A stretch of DNA of 64,000 nucleotides, taken from contig NZ_CP121634.1 of the NCBI RefSeq assembly GCF_029714945.1, forward strand, positions 6,779,001-6,843,000. Reading direction: 5' to 3'. Made by a program: the position numbers and the translations under genes. Positions within the stretch are counted from its first letter, which is position 1. Each line of letters opens with the position of its first letter. This stretch comes from Bradyrhizobium sp. CIAT3101 (lineage in GTDB: Bacteria > Pseudomonadota > Alphaproteobacteria > Rhizobiales > Xanthobacteraceae). Shown one piece after another: positions 8,449 to 16,860 of the stretch. The notes under the pieces are model-generated. The model made no database searches, was not told the DNA's origin, and saw only the letters and a program-made list of their open reading frames with translations.

Positions 8449-9392
8449 TTTGACAACGGCGCGAAGCCGTAAAGCTCGACGGGATTGTCGACGAGAATGC
8501 GCTTGAAGACGGCATCGCCGCCGACCCAATCGTGGAAGAGATCGAAGAGCTGCGCGTCATTTGGCTTGTGCTCCTTCTCCGAGGGATGCGGCCAGTCACT
8601 GCCCCACACCATTCGCTGGGGCGCAGCCTTTGCGTACGCAGCGGCCACCGCCCCTGCATCTTCAAACATAGGTGGCCCCTTTTTCGTGGTCACGTAGGGC
8701 CCGGACAATTTCACCCACGTTTTTCCGCGATCGATCAGTTCGCGCGTGATCTTGTAGGCCTTGCTGTCAAGGCCCGCCGGTTGCGGCACCTGGCTCAGGT
8801 GATCGAACACCAGCTTTGTCGGCAGCGACTGAAGCAGCGCGGCGTTGTCTTCGAGCTGATCGGGCCGGATGTTGAACTGGCAATGCCAGCCGAGATCAGC
8901 AAGCTTCGGCGCCAGGATCTTCAATGAGGCAAACGTCAGCACGCCGGGATAGGCGAGATTGAAACGGACGCCGCAGACACCCTGCTCGCCAAGCTGCTTC
9001 AAATCCGCGTCCGAAACGTCCTCCGCCACCACCGCAACGACGCGGAAGTTTTCCGTGCCGAGCGCTTTTCGGGATGCGATCTGTAACCGATTGTCCGTTC
9101 CATAGGTCGACGGCTGAATGATCACGCCTCGGCTGGTGCCGATACGACGTTGAAGCGCGCGATAGTCATCGGGCAGCGCGTCGTCGGGCAGGAGCGTGGC
9201 ATTCTTTATGACGGGATAATTCTTGTCATAGGTATGGAAGTGGCAGTCCGTTGCCCCCGGCGGCGCGAGAAATCGCGGCTTCTCGGCGCCGCTCGACCAG
9301 CGAACCTCGTCCGCCCGCGCCATTCCCCTTGAAAGAGCAGCCACGGACAGGCCCATCAAAGCGGCCCTTCGCGTAAGCGATGCTGAAGGCAC
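8445..9392 (-). CDS. Exported amidohydrolase, 2-pyrone-4,6-dicarboxylate lactonase-like (paralogue 2)
   Basis: A 315-residue amidohydrolase-2 protein paralogous to 2757-3716. It shows TDCHFHTYDKNYPV (HxH metal site), the IIQPSTYGTDN strand shared by both copies, VFDHLSQVPQP, and WGSDWPHPS near the C-terminus, ending VELYGF. The leader LTRRAALMGLSVAALSRG...ARA is a good twin-arginine type signal with a cleavable A-x-A end. Start chosen as GTG because GGGAGG lies eight bases upstream; the longer in-frame extension crosses operator copy 3 and is rejected. First gene of a two-gene unit with SMP-30. Confidence 0.83.
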   Translation of the reverse strand: MPSASLTRRAALMGLSVAALSRGMARADEVRWSSGAEKPRFLAPPGATDCHFHTYDKNYPVIKNATLLPDDALPDDYRALQRRIGTSRGVIIQPSTYGTDNRLQIASRKALGTENFRVVAVVAEDVSDADLKQLGEQGVCGVRFNLAYPGVLTFASLKILAPKLADLGWHCQFNIRPDQLEDNAALLQSLPTKLVFDHLSQVPQPAGLDSKAYKITRELIDRGKTWVKLSGPYVTTKKGPPMFEDAGAVAAAYAKAAPQRMVWGSDWPHPSEKEHKPNDAQLFDLFHDWVGGDAVFKRILVDNPVELYGFAPLSK

Positions 9393-9458
9393 GACGTCAT
9401 CCTCCCACGTCTTGTTGGGAGAATTATAAGCCGGCGGGGCGGCCAGTCGCAAGTAAAA

Positions 9459-9473
9459 TGAAATGGCGTTTCG
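9459..9473. promoter_or_regulatory. Putative IclR operator, copy 3
   Basis: TGAAATGGCGTTTCG preceded by AAAA and followed by TTTTA. It sits between the IclR gene stop and the GTG of the lactonase-like gene, 66 bp from that start, as expected for an operator of the two-gene unit. Confidence 0.6.
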
Positions 9474-9475
9474 TT

Positions 9476-10228
9476 TTACGATGACGCGTCGGCGACCCGT
9501 TTGCGAGAACTCTTCGCCAAGGCGGGCGGCACGGTTCCGCCGCATGCAATCGTCAGCTTGGTTGCCGCCTCGACCAGCGCGCCCTTGACCTGCTCCGCTC
9601 TCGCGGATGTCAGCCGGCTCACCGGACCGGAGATAGCCAGCGCACCAACCAGCTTGTCTCCGACACCGAAGACGGGCATGGCCAGCGCTGCAGCGTGAAG
9701 GTCCGTCACTCCCGACGTGAACAGCGGCAGTTCGTCGTTGGGCCCCGGTGGTCCGGATTCATATCGTCGCAATGTCTGCGCGATGGCGGCTTTGTCCATC
9801 GGGCGGCTATCGCCAGGTTGCACCGTCATTCGAATTCGGTTCGTGCTCTCGACACGAAACAGGCAAAGTCTCTCGTCGCCGTTCCGGACGTAAAAGGAGG
9901 TCGTTTCGCCGGTCTTCGCTGTCAAATGCTCGAGCACGGGCATGATATGATCAGAGAGACGAAAGGCCTGCTGATAGGCAGTCCCGAGGCGAAGCGTTTC
10001 CGCGTCCAATCGGTAAGAACCATCCGGAAGGCGCGCGATCAACCGGTAGCGCTGGAGAGACAAAGCAAGCCGCATGATGGTGCTCTTGACCAGACCCGTC
10101 CGCTCGGCCAGTTCAGCCAAGCTCAGGGCTCCATCGCCGCGACGGAAAGCCGTGAGCACGGCAAGCGCGCGTTCAGCCGCGGAGACGCCCTCAAGGGCGG
10201 GAAGCTTCTTCTCGGTCGTCTTTGCCAT
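9476..10228 (-). CDS. IclR-family transcriptional regulator
   Basis: A 250-residue regulator with an N-terminal winged helix-turn-helix (about residues 15-75: AERALAVLTAF, then LSLAELAERTGLVKSTIMRL) and a C-terminal IclR effector domain (about 95-235). The ATG follows GGAGAGGA. It lies immediately upstream of the lactonase-like/SMP-30 pair on the same strand, and three palindromes of IclR-operator type lie in the surrounding cluster. The simplest reading is a local regulator of that catabolic regulon responding to an organic acid. No copy of the palindrome is seen before its own start, so autoregulation is not indicated. Confidence 0.88.
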   Translation of the reverse strand: MAKTTEKKLPALEGVSAAERALAVLTAFRRGDGALSLAELAERTGLVKSTIMRLALSLQRYRLIARLPDGSYRLDAETLRLGTAYQQAFRLSDHIMPVLEHLTAKTGETTSFYVRNGDERLCLFRVESTNRIRMTVQPGDSRPMDKAAIAQTLRRYESGPPGPNDELPLFTSGVTDLHAAALAMPVFGVGDKLVGALAISGPVSRLTSARAEQVKGALVEAATKLTIACGGTVPPALAKSSRKRVADASS

Positions 10229-10383
10229 CTTAAATCCTCTCCCTCCAGTCTTTACGTCAATATCGCGGCGGGTAGAAGCATCAGATGTGTCCTCATCGTC
10301 ACGGGGAAGGAGCGGCCAACCCTGTCACCGGAAACGGGCCGCGCCACCTCGCGATTCCCTCGAGCCGATTGTATCATCCGCGC

Positions 10384-11484
10384 ATGAGAGAATCCGGGAC
10401 CGTGGAAGGCGACGCGACGCGCGTCCGCAAGATCATCCACATCGACATGGATGCCTTCTACGCATCGGTGGAACAGCGCGACAATCCGGAGCTGCGCGGC
10501 AAGCCCGTCGCCGTCGGTGGGTCGGCCGAGCGCGGCGTGGTTGCCGCGGCGAGCTATGAAGCGCGCAAATTCGGCGTTCGGTCCGCAATGGCGTCGGTGA
10601 CCGCGAAGCGGCAATGTCCCGACCTGATCTTCGTGAAGCCGCGCTTCGAGGTCTACAAGGCGATCAGCCGGCAGATCCGCGAGATTTTCGCCGAGCACAC
10701 CGAGATCATCGAGCCCCTGTCCCTCGACGAGGCCTATCTCGACGTGACGGAGAACCTGCAGGGCATCCCGCTCGCACGCGACGTCGCGCTGCGGATCCGC
10801 GAGAAGATCAAGGCCGAGACCGGCCTCAACGCTTCGGCGGGCATTTCCTACAACAAGTTCCTGGCCAAGCTCGCCTCCGATCACCGCAAGCCCAACGGAC
10901 AATTCGTGATCTCGCCGGAGATGGGACCCGCCTTTGTCGAGACGCTGCCCGTCGGCAAGTTTCATGGGATCGGACCGGCGACAGGTGCGAAGATGAACGC
11001 ACTCGGCCTGTTCACCGGTCTCGACATCCGCCACCAGACGCTCGAGTTCATGAACGCGAACTTCGGCAAGTCGGGCGCCTATTATTACTGGATCTCGCGC
11101 GGCGTCGACGAACGGCCGGTGCGCGCCAACCGGATCCGCAAATCGATCGGTGCGGAAACCACATTCTCGACCGATCTCGGCGAATTCGACGTGCTGGTCG
11201 CCGAGCTTCGGCCCCTCGTCGACAAGGTCTGGCGCCATTGCGAGACCACCGGCAGCCGCGGCCGCACCGTCACCTTGAAGATCAAGTTCGCCGACTTCGA
11301 GATCATCACACGCAGCAGGTCCGCCCCTACGCCGGTCGCAGGCCGGGACGAGCTGGAGCGGCTGGCCTGCGGCCTGCTCGAAGTCGAGATGCCGCTGCCG
11401 AAGCGCGTCAGGCTGCTCGGCGTATCGCTGTCGTCCCTCCAGCTCGGCGACGACGCGGAGCCGCAACTGACCTTCGGCATCTGA
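10384..11484 (+). CDS. dinB: DNA polymerase IV (Y-family translesion polymerase)
   Basis: Error-prone lesion-bypass polymerase. Palm/finger motifs are intact: HIDMDAFYASVEQRD with the first catalytic aspartate, and PLSLDEAYLDVT with the Asp-Glu pair. SAGISYNKFLAKLASDHRKPNG follows, then the HhH region KFHGIGPATGAKM and a little-finger domain. The C-terminal EPQLTFGI is a plausible sliding-clamp binding peptide. The ATG at 10384 is preferred because the family begins shortly before KIIHIDMDAF; an upstream in-frame extension is basic and unconserved. 366 residues is the usual length. Not obviously part of the neighbouring catabolic units. Confidence 0.93.
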   Translation: MRESGTVEGDATRVRKIIHIDMDAFYASVEQRDNPELRGKPVAVGGSAERGVVAAASYEARKFGVRSAMASVTAKRQCPDLIFVKPRFEVYKAISRQIREIFAEHTEIIEPLSLDEAYLDVTENLQGIPLARDVALRIREKIKAETGLNASAGISYNKFLAKLASDHRKPNGQFVISPEMGPAFVETLPVGKFHGIGPATGAKMNALGLFTGLDIRHQTLEFMNANFGKSGAYYYWISRGVDERPVRANRIRKSIGAETTFSTDLGEFDVLVAELRPLVDKVWRHCETTGSRGRTVTLKIKFADFEIITRSRSAPTPVAGRDELERLACGLLEVEMPLPKRVRLLGVSLSSLQLGDDAEPQLTFGI

Positions 11485-11533
11485 TACGACCCAAATCGTG
11501 CTACATACGGGACTGATGACGAGGACAGATCAT

Positions 11534-12067
11534 ATGGCGAGCGCCGAACCGGCGAAGGAATGGCAAACCACGGAGTGGTTCAATACGCCCGAGCCGTTGT
11601 CGCTCGCCGCATTGCGTGGCCGGATCGTGATGCTGACCGCCTTCCAGATGCTCTGTCCGGGTTGCGTTGCCAACAGCCTTCCGCAGGCTCAGCGCGTCGC
11701 GGCGACGTTCAAATCGTCGGATGTCGCCGTGATCGGCCTGCACAGCGTGTTCGAGCACCACGATGCCATGGGGCCGAACGCGCTGCGCGTCTTCCTGCAC
11801 GAGTACCAGATCCGGTTTCCCGTTGCCGTCGATGCACCCGACGGCACCGACGTCCCGCGGACCATGCGGAGTTACGGATTCCAGGGAACACCGACGATGT
11901 TGCTGTTCGATCGTGACGGCCAGCTTCGTCGGCATGTGTTTGGGCATATCCAGGACTTGCAGCTCGGCGCCGAGATCATGGCGCTCGTCTGCGAGGGCTT
12001 GCCGCCGGATACGACGCTGGAATCCGGGCAGGACGGCGTTTGCGCGACAGGCGGATGCCATGCTTGA
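11534..12067 (+). CDS. Thioredoxin-fold (TlpA/redoxin-like) protein
   Basis: A 177-residue thioredoxin-fold protein. After TEWFNTPEPLSLAALRG comes a strand and the redox motif FQMLCPGCVAN (CxxC), then GLHSVFEHHD and the cis-proline region YGFQGTPTMLLFDRDG. The C-terminus carries an extra cysteine pair, GVCATGGCHA, probably metal or redox related. No signal peptide, so likely cytosolic. Start at 11534 (GAGG upstream) is preferred to the ATG at 11516. The stop overlaps the next gene by eight bases. Partner protein and physiological electron donor are unknown. Confidence 0.75.
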   Translation: MASAEPAKEWQTTEWFNTPEPLSLAALRGRIVMLTAFQMLCPGCVANSLPQAQRVAATFKSSDVAVIGLHSVFEHHDAMGPNALRVFLHEYQIRFPVAVDAPDGTDVPRTMRSYGFQGTPTMLLFDRDGQLRRHVFGHIQDLQLGAEIMALVCEGLPPDTTLESGQDGVCATGGCHA

Positions 12068-12938
12068 TCCGGACCTTCGCCGCACATGGCTGTTCGGCCC
12101 GGGCGCCGATCGCGCGGCCCACGAGAGCATGCTGAATGCCGGGGCCGATGCCCTCATCGTCGATCTCGAGGATTTTACGCCGCCGGAGCGACGCAGCGAC
12201 GCGCGCGACCTGCTGGCGCGCTTTGTCGGGGATTGTCGCAACCGCGGCTGCATTGCGGCGATCAGGATCAATGCACTGGAGACGGACGGCACGATCGATC
12301 TCGCCGCCGCCATGAAGGCGCAGCCCGACGTGATCGCTTATCCGATGAGCGACAGGGCGGCGCAGATGCACGCGCTCGATGCAGCGATCACGCATTGGGA
12401 GCGAGAGCTCAGCATGACGGCCGGCAGCACCGAAATCCTGCCGGTCTGCGAAACGGCGCTCGGCGTGGTCGAGGTCCGCGCGATCGCCGCGGCAAGCCCC
12501 CGCATCCGGTGCGCCTTGCTGGGAGCGGAAGACCTCGCCAACGATCTGTGCGCCGAACGCAGCACCGACGCGGTCGAACTGGATTACGCCCGCCGCCGCT
12601 TCATCCTGGAGGCGCGCGCCGCCGGCATCGAGCCGATCGATGCTCCCTACACGTTCAGCGACGTCGAAGGCGCGGTCCGCGAGGCGGCGCTCTCGCGTCG
12701 CCTGGGCTATCGTAGCAAGTCCCTGGTGCGTCCCGCGCACGCGACGGCGTTGAACGCAGTCTTTACCCCTCGCGCGGAGGAGCTTGCACGTGCGCGCGCG
12801 ATCGTCGCGGGCTTCGATGCCGCACGCAAGCGCGGCGAAGACCGCGCCCTGGTCGACGGGCTTTGGGTCGAAGTACCGACCTATCGTAACGCACGCAGAC
12901 TGATCGAGCGGGCACAACGATTGGGAAGCCGTGAGTAA
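12060..12938 (+). CDS. HpcH/HpaI aldolase-citrate lyase family protein (CitE-like)
   Basis: A 292-residue CitE-like TIM-barrel lyase that would cleave a (3S)-malyl- or citramalyl-type CoA ester to acetyl-CoA and a 2-oxoacid. Seen: RTWLFGPGAD at the start, GADALIVDLEDFTPP (metal-binding region), AIRINALET with the conserved arginine, PVCETALGVV with the glutamate that holds Mg, LGAEDLANDL, and the late GYRSKSLVRPAH loop. Starts inside the preceding thioredoxin-like gene (8-base overlap), so they are co-translated. Substrate not determinable from sequence. Confidence 0.82.
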   Translation: MLDPDLRRTWLFGPGADRAAHESMLNAGADALIVDLEDFTPPERRSDARDLLARFVGDCRNRGCIAAIRINALETDGTIDLAAAMKAQPDVIAYPMSDRAAQMHALDAAITHWERELSMTAGSTEILPVCETALGVVEVRAIAAASPRIRCALLGAEDLANDLCAERSTDAVELDYARRRFILEARAAGIEPIDAPYTFSDVEGAVREAALSRRLGYRSKSLVRPAHATALNAVFTPRAEELARARAIVAGFDAARKRGEDRALVDGLWVEVPTYRNARRLIERAQRLGSRE

Positions 12939-12956
12939 GGCCCTCGCGGTCCGGGA

Positions 12957-15116
12957 TCAGGCCGCAATCTCTTCTGACCTGCTTCCCGCCTCATCACGCT
13001 TTGCATTGATCAAATTGAGGAGGTGAGCCGCAGCGCGCGCATCGGACAGCGCGCGATGATGGTTCTTGAGCTCGATATTGAACGCCCTCGTGAGCTTGCC
13101 AAGCCCGTAGGACTTGTGACCGGGGTAGTGCCGGCGCATGGCCGCGCAGGTGCAGAGCTTTGGAAAGCGGAAACGGCGTTCGAGGCGTCCATATTCCGCG
13201 GCGATGAAGCCGTAATCGAAATTGACATTGTGGGCGACGAAGACGCCGTCGCCCATGAACTGCATGAAACTGTCCGCGACGTCCGCGAACAATGGCGCGT
13301 CCCGCACCATCTCGTTGGTGATGCCGGTCAACGCGACGATCTTGGCCGGGATCGACCGCTGGGGATTGATCAACGAATGCCACTCCGCCACGACCTGATG
13401 ATTGCGGATCCTGACGGCGCCGATCTCGGTGATGCGATCCCCGCCGGTCCAGCCGCCGGTGGTCTCGATGTCGACGACGACGTAGTCCTGATCCGGATCG
13501 AAACGGAAATCGGCGCGGCCGATCTCCGCGGGAATGCCGGCGTTGCCGAGCTGGCGAAGCCGCGTCAGCTGGTTGCGCCTGATGACGTCACCCTCGGCCT
13601 TCACTTCCATGAACGAGACGGCGCCGTTGGCCACGAGCATGAGATCGGGGAAGCCATCGCGCATCGCCCGATAATCCTCGCACATCAGGCGAAGGATCGT
13701 GGCGAGGCCAGTTGCACGCGCGCCTGCAAGCAGCGCGCGCAGCGCATCGATATCGACATGGTCCCAGGCGAACACGCCGTTCGGCTTCCCCCACTTTGCG
13801 GCGACGATCCGCAGAATCTGGGGGAGCGCGGCTTGCGACGCGACGGCTGCGAGCCTGGTCTCGATTTGACCGGCAAAGAGCTGCGCGAAGGTCCTGTCCT
13901 TCAGGCAATGCGGCATCCAGTCGAAGCCGCTGTGCAGCTGTCCGGATTCGAACAGCTCGTCCCAGAACAGCAATCCGAACAGGCAATGCCAGAGCGTGTT
14001 TTCGGCGTGGAAGACCTCAACGCCTTGCCGGCGCAAGACGCCCGCAAGTCCTGCTTCCGGATTGCCGCGCCAGGTATCGTCGACCCGGAGCGTTCGCCCC
14101 GCTCGCAGCAGCTCGGTGCAGAGTCCCGTCCGGCGTCCGTCGAACTTGCGGGCATAGAAATCGCTCGCGAAGACGAATTCGTCGTCGCTGGCGGGATCGT
14201 CGATCATGCGACGCAGCAGCTCCTCGGCGGCGTCCTTGTCGCCTTCCGCGTAGAGCAGACGGGCGAGGCGCTCGTGACATTCTGCGGAGGAGCCGGCGCG
14301 GTAGAGCTGGATCGCCAGCGCGGCCTCGCCCTTCTTCTCGAAGTGCAGACCCGCTCGGTGGGCCGCGCGGCTCCGCAGATCCGAGGCGTAATCCGTCGGG
14401 CAGGCAGGACCGCCGAGAACGCCGGCCACGGAATTGCGATACGCTTCGTCCGATTTGGTCTCGAAGTGACGCAGCAGACGGGCGTAGTGAAAGCACGCCC
14501 TCGCCTCGTCCGCGTCGGCAAACCGGGCGCTGAAATCCGCCTGATCGTTGGTGCGCAGGATGCCGAGGTCGCGTAGCGCAAAATTCTTGAGGTTGTTCTC
14601 GGTCTTGCCGAAATAGAGATAGAGCAGAAACTCCAGCGGCTCGGTATCACCGAGCGCGATGAAGGCCTCACCACCGCAGCGCTGGAATGCGGTACCGAAC
14701 GACAGATTGGCGAGCCAATACTCCGTCAGCTTGCCCTTGGGCCATGAGGCCCGGACATCGCTCACGCCGGCCGCCTTGGCGCCATCGAACAGCACCGGCT
14801 TTGCAAGGCAGGCCATGAACGCCGCGTAATCCTGTTCGATCAGGCCCCGGACATAACCGGCGATACCAAGCTCCCCCAATGCGCCAACCGGGTCGGCGAT
14901 CTCCGTGTACTTGAACGTGGAGGGATTGAAGACCGTGCCGTTGCGGTTGACCATCCGGATGAACAGGCACTGGGCGTCTTTCGACAACGACGAGAAACGA
15001 GCGACAAACGCCCGATGCTCCTCGGTCAGCACCGGACCGTAGGTCTCGCAGACGAAGCTCAGCATCTCCGTGAAATGGTCGTGGTAGTAGTAGGGCGGCA
15101 GGACAGGCAACGTCAT
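12957..15116 (-). CDS. FAN1-like VRR-NUC nuclease fused to a DnaQ-type 3'-5' exonuclease
   Basis: A 719-residue fusion. Residues about 1-475 resemble bacterial FAN1: PPYYYHDHFTEML near the N-terminus, the YTEIADPVGALGELG segment, and a helical repeat region. A VRR-NUC domain follows at about 488-530 with GFPDLMLVANGAVSFMEVKA, giving the PD...ExK active-site pattern. From residue 544 a complete DEDDh exonuclease appears: DYVVVDIETTGG (D/E), VFVAHNVNFDYGFI, and HHRALSDARAAAHLL with the final His/Asp. FAN1 is a structure-specific nuclease in interstrand-crosslink repair and DnaQ domains trim 3' ends, so one polypeptide may both incise and resect. It ends just past the CitE-like gene (convergent) and has its own promoter region. 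Confidence 0.85.
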   Translation of the reverse strand: MTLPVLPPYYYHDHFTEMLSFVCETYGPVLTEEHRAFVARFSSLSKDAQCLFIRMVNRNGTVFNPSTFKYTEIADPVGALGELGIAGYVRGLIEQDYAAFMACLAKPVLFDGAKAAGVSDVRASWPKGKLTEYWLANLSFGTAFQRCGGEAFIALGDTEPLEFLLYLYFGKTENNLKNFALRDLGILRTNDQADFSARFADADEARACFHYARLLRHFETKSDEAYRNSVAGVLGGPACPTDYASDLRSRAAHRAGLHFEKKGEAALAIQLYRAGSSAECHERLARLLYAEGDKDAAEELLRRMIDDPASDDEFVFASDFYARKFDGRRTGLCTELLRAGRTLRVDDTWRGNPEAGLAGVLRRQGVEVFHAENTLWHCLFGLLFWDELFESGQLHSGFDWMPHCLKDRTFAQLFAGQIETRLAAVASQAALPQILRIVAAKWGKPNGVFAWDHVDIDALRALLAGARATGLATILRLMCEDYRAMRDGFPDLMLVANGAVSFMEVKAEGDVIRRNQLTRLRQLGNAGIPAEIGRADFRFDPDQDYVVVDIETTGGWTGGDRITEIGAVRIRNHQVVAEWHSLINPQRSIPAKIVALTGITNEMVRDAPLFADVADSFMQFMGDGVFVAHNVNFDYGFIAAEYGRLERRFRFPKLCTCAAMRRHYPGHKSYGLGKLTRAFNIELKNHHRALSDARAAAHLLNLINAKRDEAGSRSEEIAA

Positions 15117-15366
15117 CAGCGCGCAGCCCTCGGCGCGGCGCAGCGAGATCCCGCTTGGGTCAGATTTGCGCGGGCGGCACAGACACCGCTCGCCGCTGGG
15201 TGATGGGCGGCCATGTTCGACTTCTGTTCTTTTCGCTCGACAGTGTCAAGCTCGGAACTTCACGACCGAGCGCCATCCACGGAGCGTTGCGTTCTCGGGA
15301 CCATCCGATGGCCCGACGAGAACCATCGCGAAGATATTCGGGGAACTTCAAACAGATGAGCCTTCA

Positions 15367-16095
15367 TCAGCCCTGCCCTGAGCCACCCGTCGGACCAATC
15401 GGCTCGTCCGTGCCCAGGCGATCATCGATATAGCGCCGGAGCGCGGCAGCCGCGTTGAGCATGTGAGCGCGCATGCGCCGCGCTGCAGTGTCGCCGTCCC
15501 CCTCCGCGATCGCCTGCATGATGGCATCATGCTCGTCGCGAGATTTGCGAATGCGATCGCCCTGCCGCAACTGGGTGCGGCGGAACGCGCTGAGCCGCGC
15601 ACGAACATCCTGCGCCTGCTCGGCCATGAACGAGTTGTGCGTCGCGCTGTAGATACATTCATGGAAGGTGCGGTTGAAGGCGTCATAGGCATCGACGTCA
15701 TTGGCCTCGACCATCGCCAGCGAGCTCTCGTGAAGCTCGATCAAACGACTGCGCTCGAGCGGCGTCATGCGATAGGTCGCGAGGCGGACGCACATGGCCT
15801 CCACCTCGGCGCTGGTCTCGAACATGTCCATGATGCGTTCGGGCGTCATCCGCGCCACCACAACTCCGCGACGGCCGCGGACCTCGACCAGCCCGCTGAC
15901 GACGAGCTGGCGCAGGGCCTCCCGCACCGGCGTGCGGGAAGCTCCAAAGCGATCGGCAAGCTGCTGCTCTTCCAGAGCCGAACCGGCGACGAGCGCACCG
16001 GAGGCAATCTCGTCCGTGAGCGCATTGCGGATGCGATCGGAGAGAAGCCCGCCGTCTTCTTCTGCTTCGGCTGCAACTTTGAACAGACCTGCCAT
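15367..16095 (-). CDS. GntR-family (FadR subfamily) regulator of malonate genes
   Basis: A 242-residue regulator with an N-terminal winged helix (LEEQQLADRFGASRTPVREALRQL is split around the recognition helix at about residues 40-65) and a C-terminal FCD ligand domain of helices. It directly follows madM (TGA then ATG with no gap), forming madL-madM-regulator. In Acinetobacter the GntR protein MdcY represses an mdcLMACDEGBH operon and binds TATACA-type sites; the same half-sites occur at 17341-17444. Most likely a malonate-responsive repressor (inference from family and linkage). Confidence 0.87.
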   Translation of the reverse strand: MAGLFKVAAEAEEDGGLLSDRIRNALTDEIASGALVAGSALEEQQLADRFGASRTPVREALRQLVVSGLVEVRGRRGVVVARMTPERIMDMFETSAEVEAMCVRLATYRMTPLERSRLIELHESSLAMVEANDVDAYDAFNRTFHECIYSATHNSFMAEQAQDVRARLSAFRRTQLRQGDRIRKSRDEHDAIMQAIAEGDGDTAARRMRAHMLNAAAALRRYIDDRLGTDEPIGPTGGSGQG

Positions 16096-16860
16096 TCAGC
16101 TTCCTATGATTGCGCGCACCGCGAAGTAGAGGATGGACGGTGCGACCAGGCATCCGAGGCCCGTGTGAAACGTCGCGGTCAATGCGCCGTAGGGCACGAG
16201 GCGACGATCGGTCGCCGCAAGTCCTCCGGAAACGCCGCTGACCGTTCCCATCAAGCCGCCGAACACCATCGCGCTGCGCGGATTGTTGAGGCCGATCATC
16301 CCGGCAACGAAGGGCGTGCCGATCATCACGATCACCGCCTTGAATACACCGGTCGCGATCGAGAGAGCAATGACCGGTGATGACGCGCCGATCGCGGCCC
16401 CCGTAACCGGACCGACGATGTAGGTGACCGCACCGGCGCCGATCGTCGTGAGCGATTCGGCATCAGTGTAGCCAAACGCTGCGGCGACGAGAACGCCCAG
16501 AATGAACGGAACGACCGTCCCCAATCCGAGCGCGACCGCACCGATCAATCCCGCCTTGCGCGCATGCACGACATCGACCTCGAAAGCGGTGGCGACGATG
16601 GCGAAGTCCCGCAGCATCGCGCCGCCCATCAGGCCGATCCCGGTCAGCGCAGGCCAGTCGGCGACGCCCTTTTCACCGCCAGTGGCGATGCCGCCGAAAA
16701 AGGCCAGCAATAGACCCAGCATGATCGCGATCGCCGAGCCGTGGATGCGTCCGAAGGTCAGGTATTTCGAGATCGCTCCGGAAATCCACATCAGGATCCC
16801 GACGGCGGCGAACGCGGTGATCAGCGAATTGGCGGCGAGAACGTGAGATATCATGGTCAT
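16096..16860 (-). CDS. madM: Malonate transporter subunit MadM
   Basis: A 254-residue integral membrane protein with around eight to nine hydrophobic segments, the larger half of the two-subunit MadLM malonate/sodium or proton symporter. Family-typical stretches are WISGAISKYLTFGRIHG, GLMGGAMLRDFAIVATAFE and a glycine-rich GGLMGTVSGVSGGLAATD near the C-terminus. The ATG overlaps the madL stop (ATGA) and has GGAGGG upstream. It supplies malonate to the divergent mdc decarboxylase. Confidence 0.92.
   Translation of the reverse strand: MTMISHVLAANSLITAFAAVGILMWISGAISKYLTFGRIHGSAIAIMLGLLLAFFGGIATGGEKGVADWPALTGIGLMGGAMLRDFAIVATAFEVDVVHARKAGLIGAVALGLGTVVPFILGVLVAAAFGYTDAESLTTIGAGAVTYIVGPVTGAAIGASSPVIALSIATGVFKAVIVMIGTPFVAGMIGLNNPRSAMVFGGLMGTVSGVSGGLAATDRRLVPYGALTATFHTGLGCLVAPSILYFAVRAIIGS

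Noticed and set aside
12030..12067. CATGGCH at the thioredoxin-like C-terminus as a CX4CH heme motif
   Set aside because: No signal peptide or cytochrome context; more likely a metal or redox cysteine pair.
13023..14576. 517-codon plus-strand frame opposite the FAN1-like gene
   Set aside because: Antisense shadow of a gene with clear VRR-NUC and DEDDh motifs.
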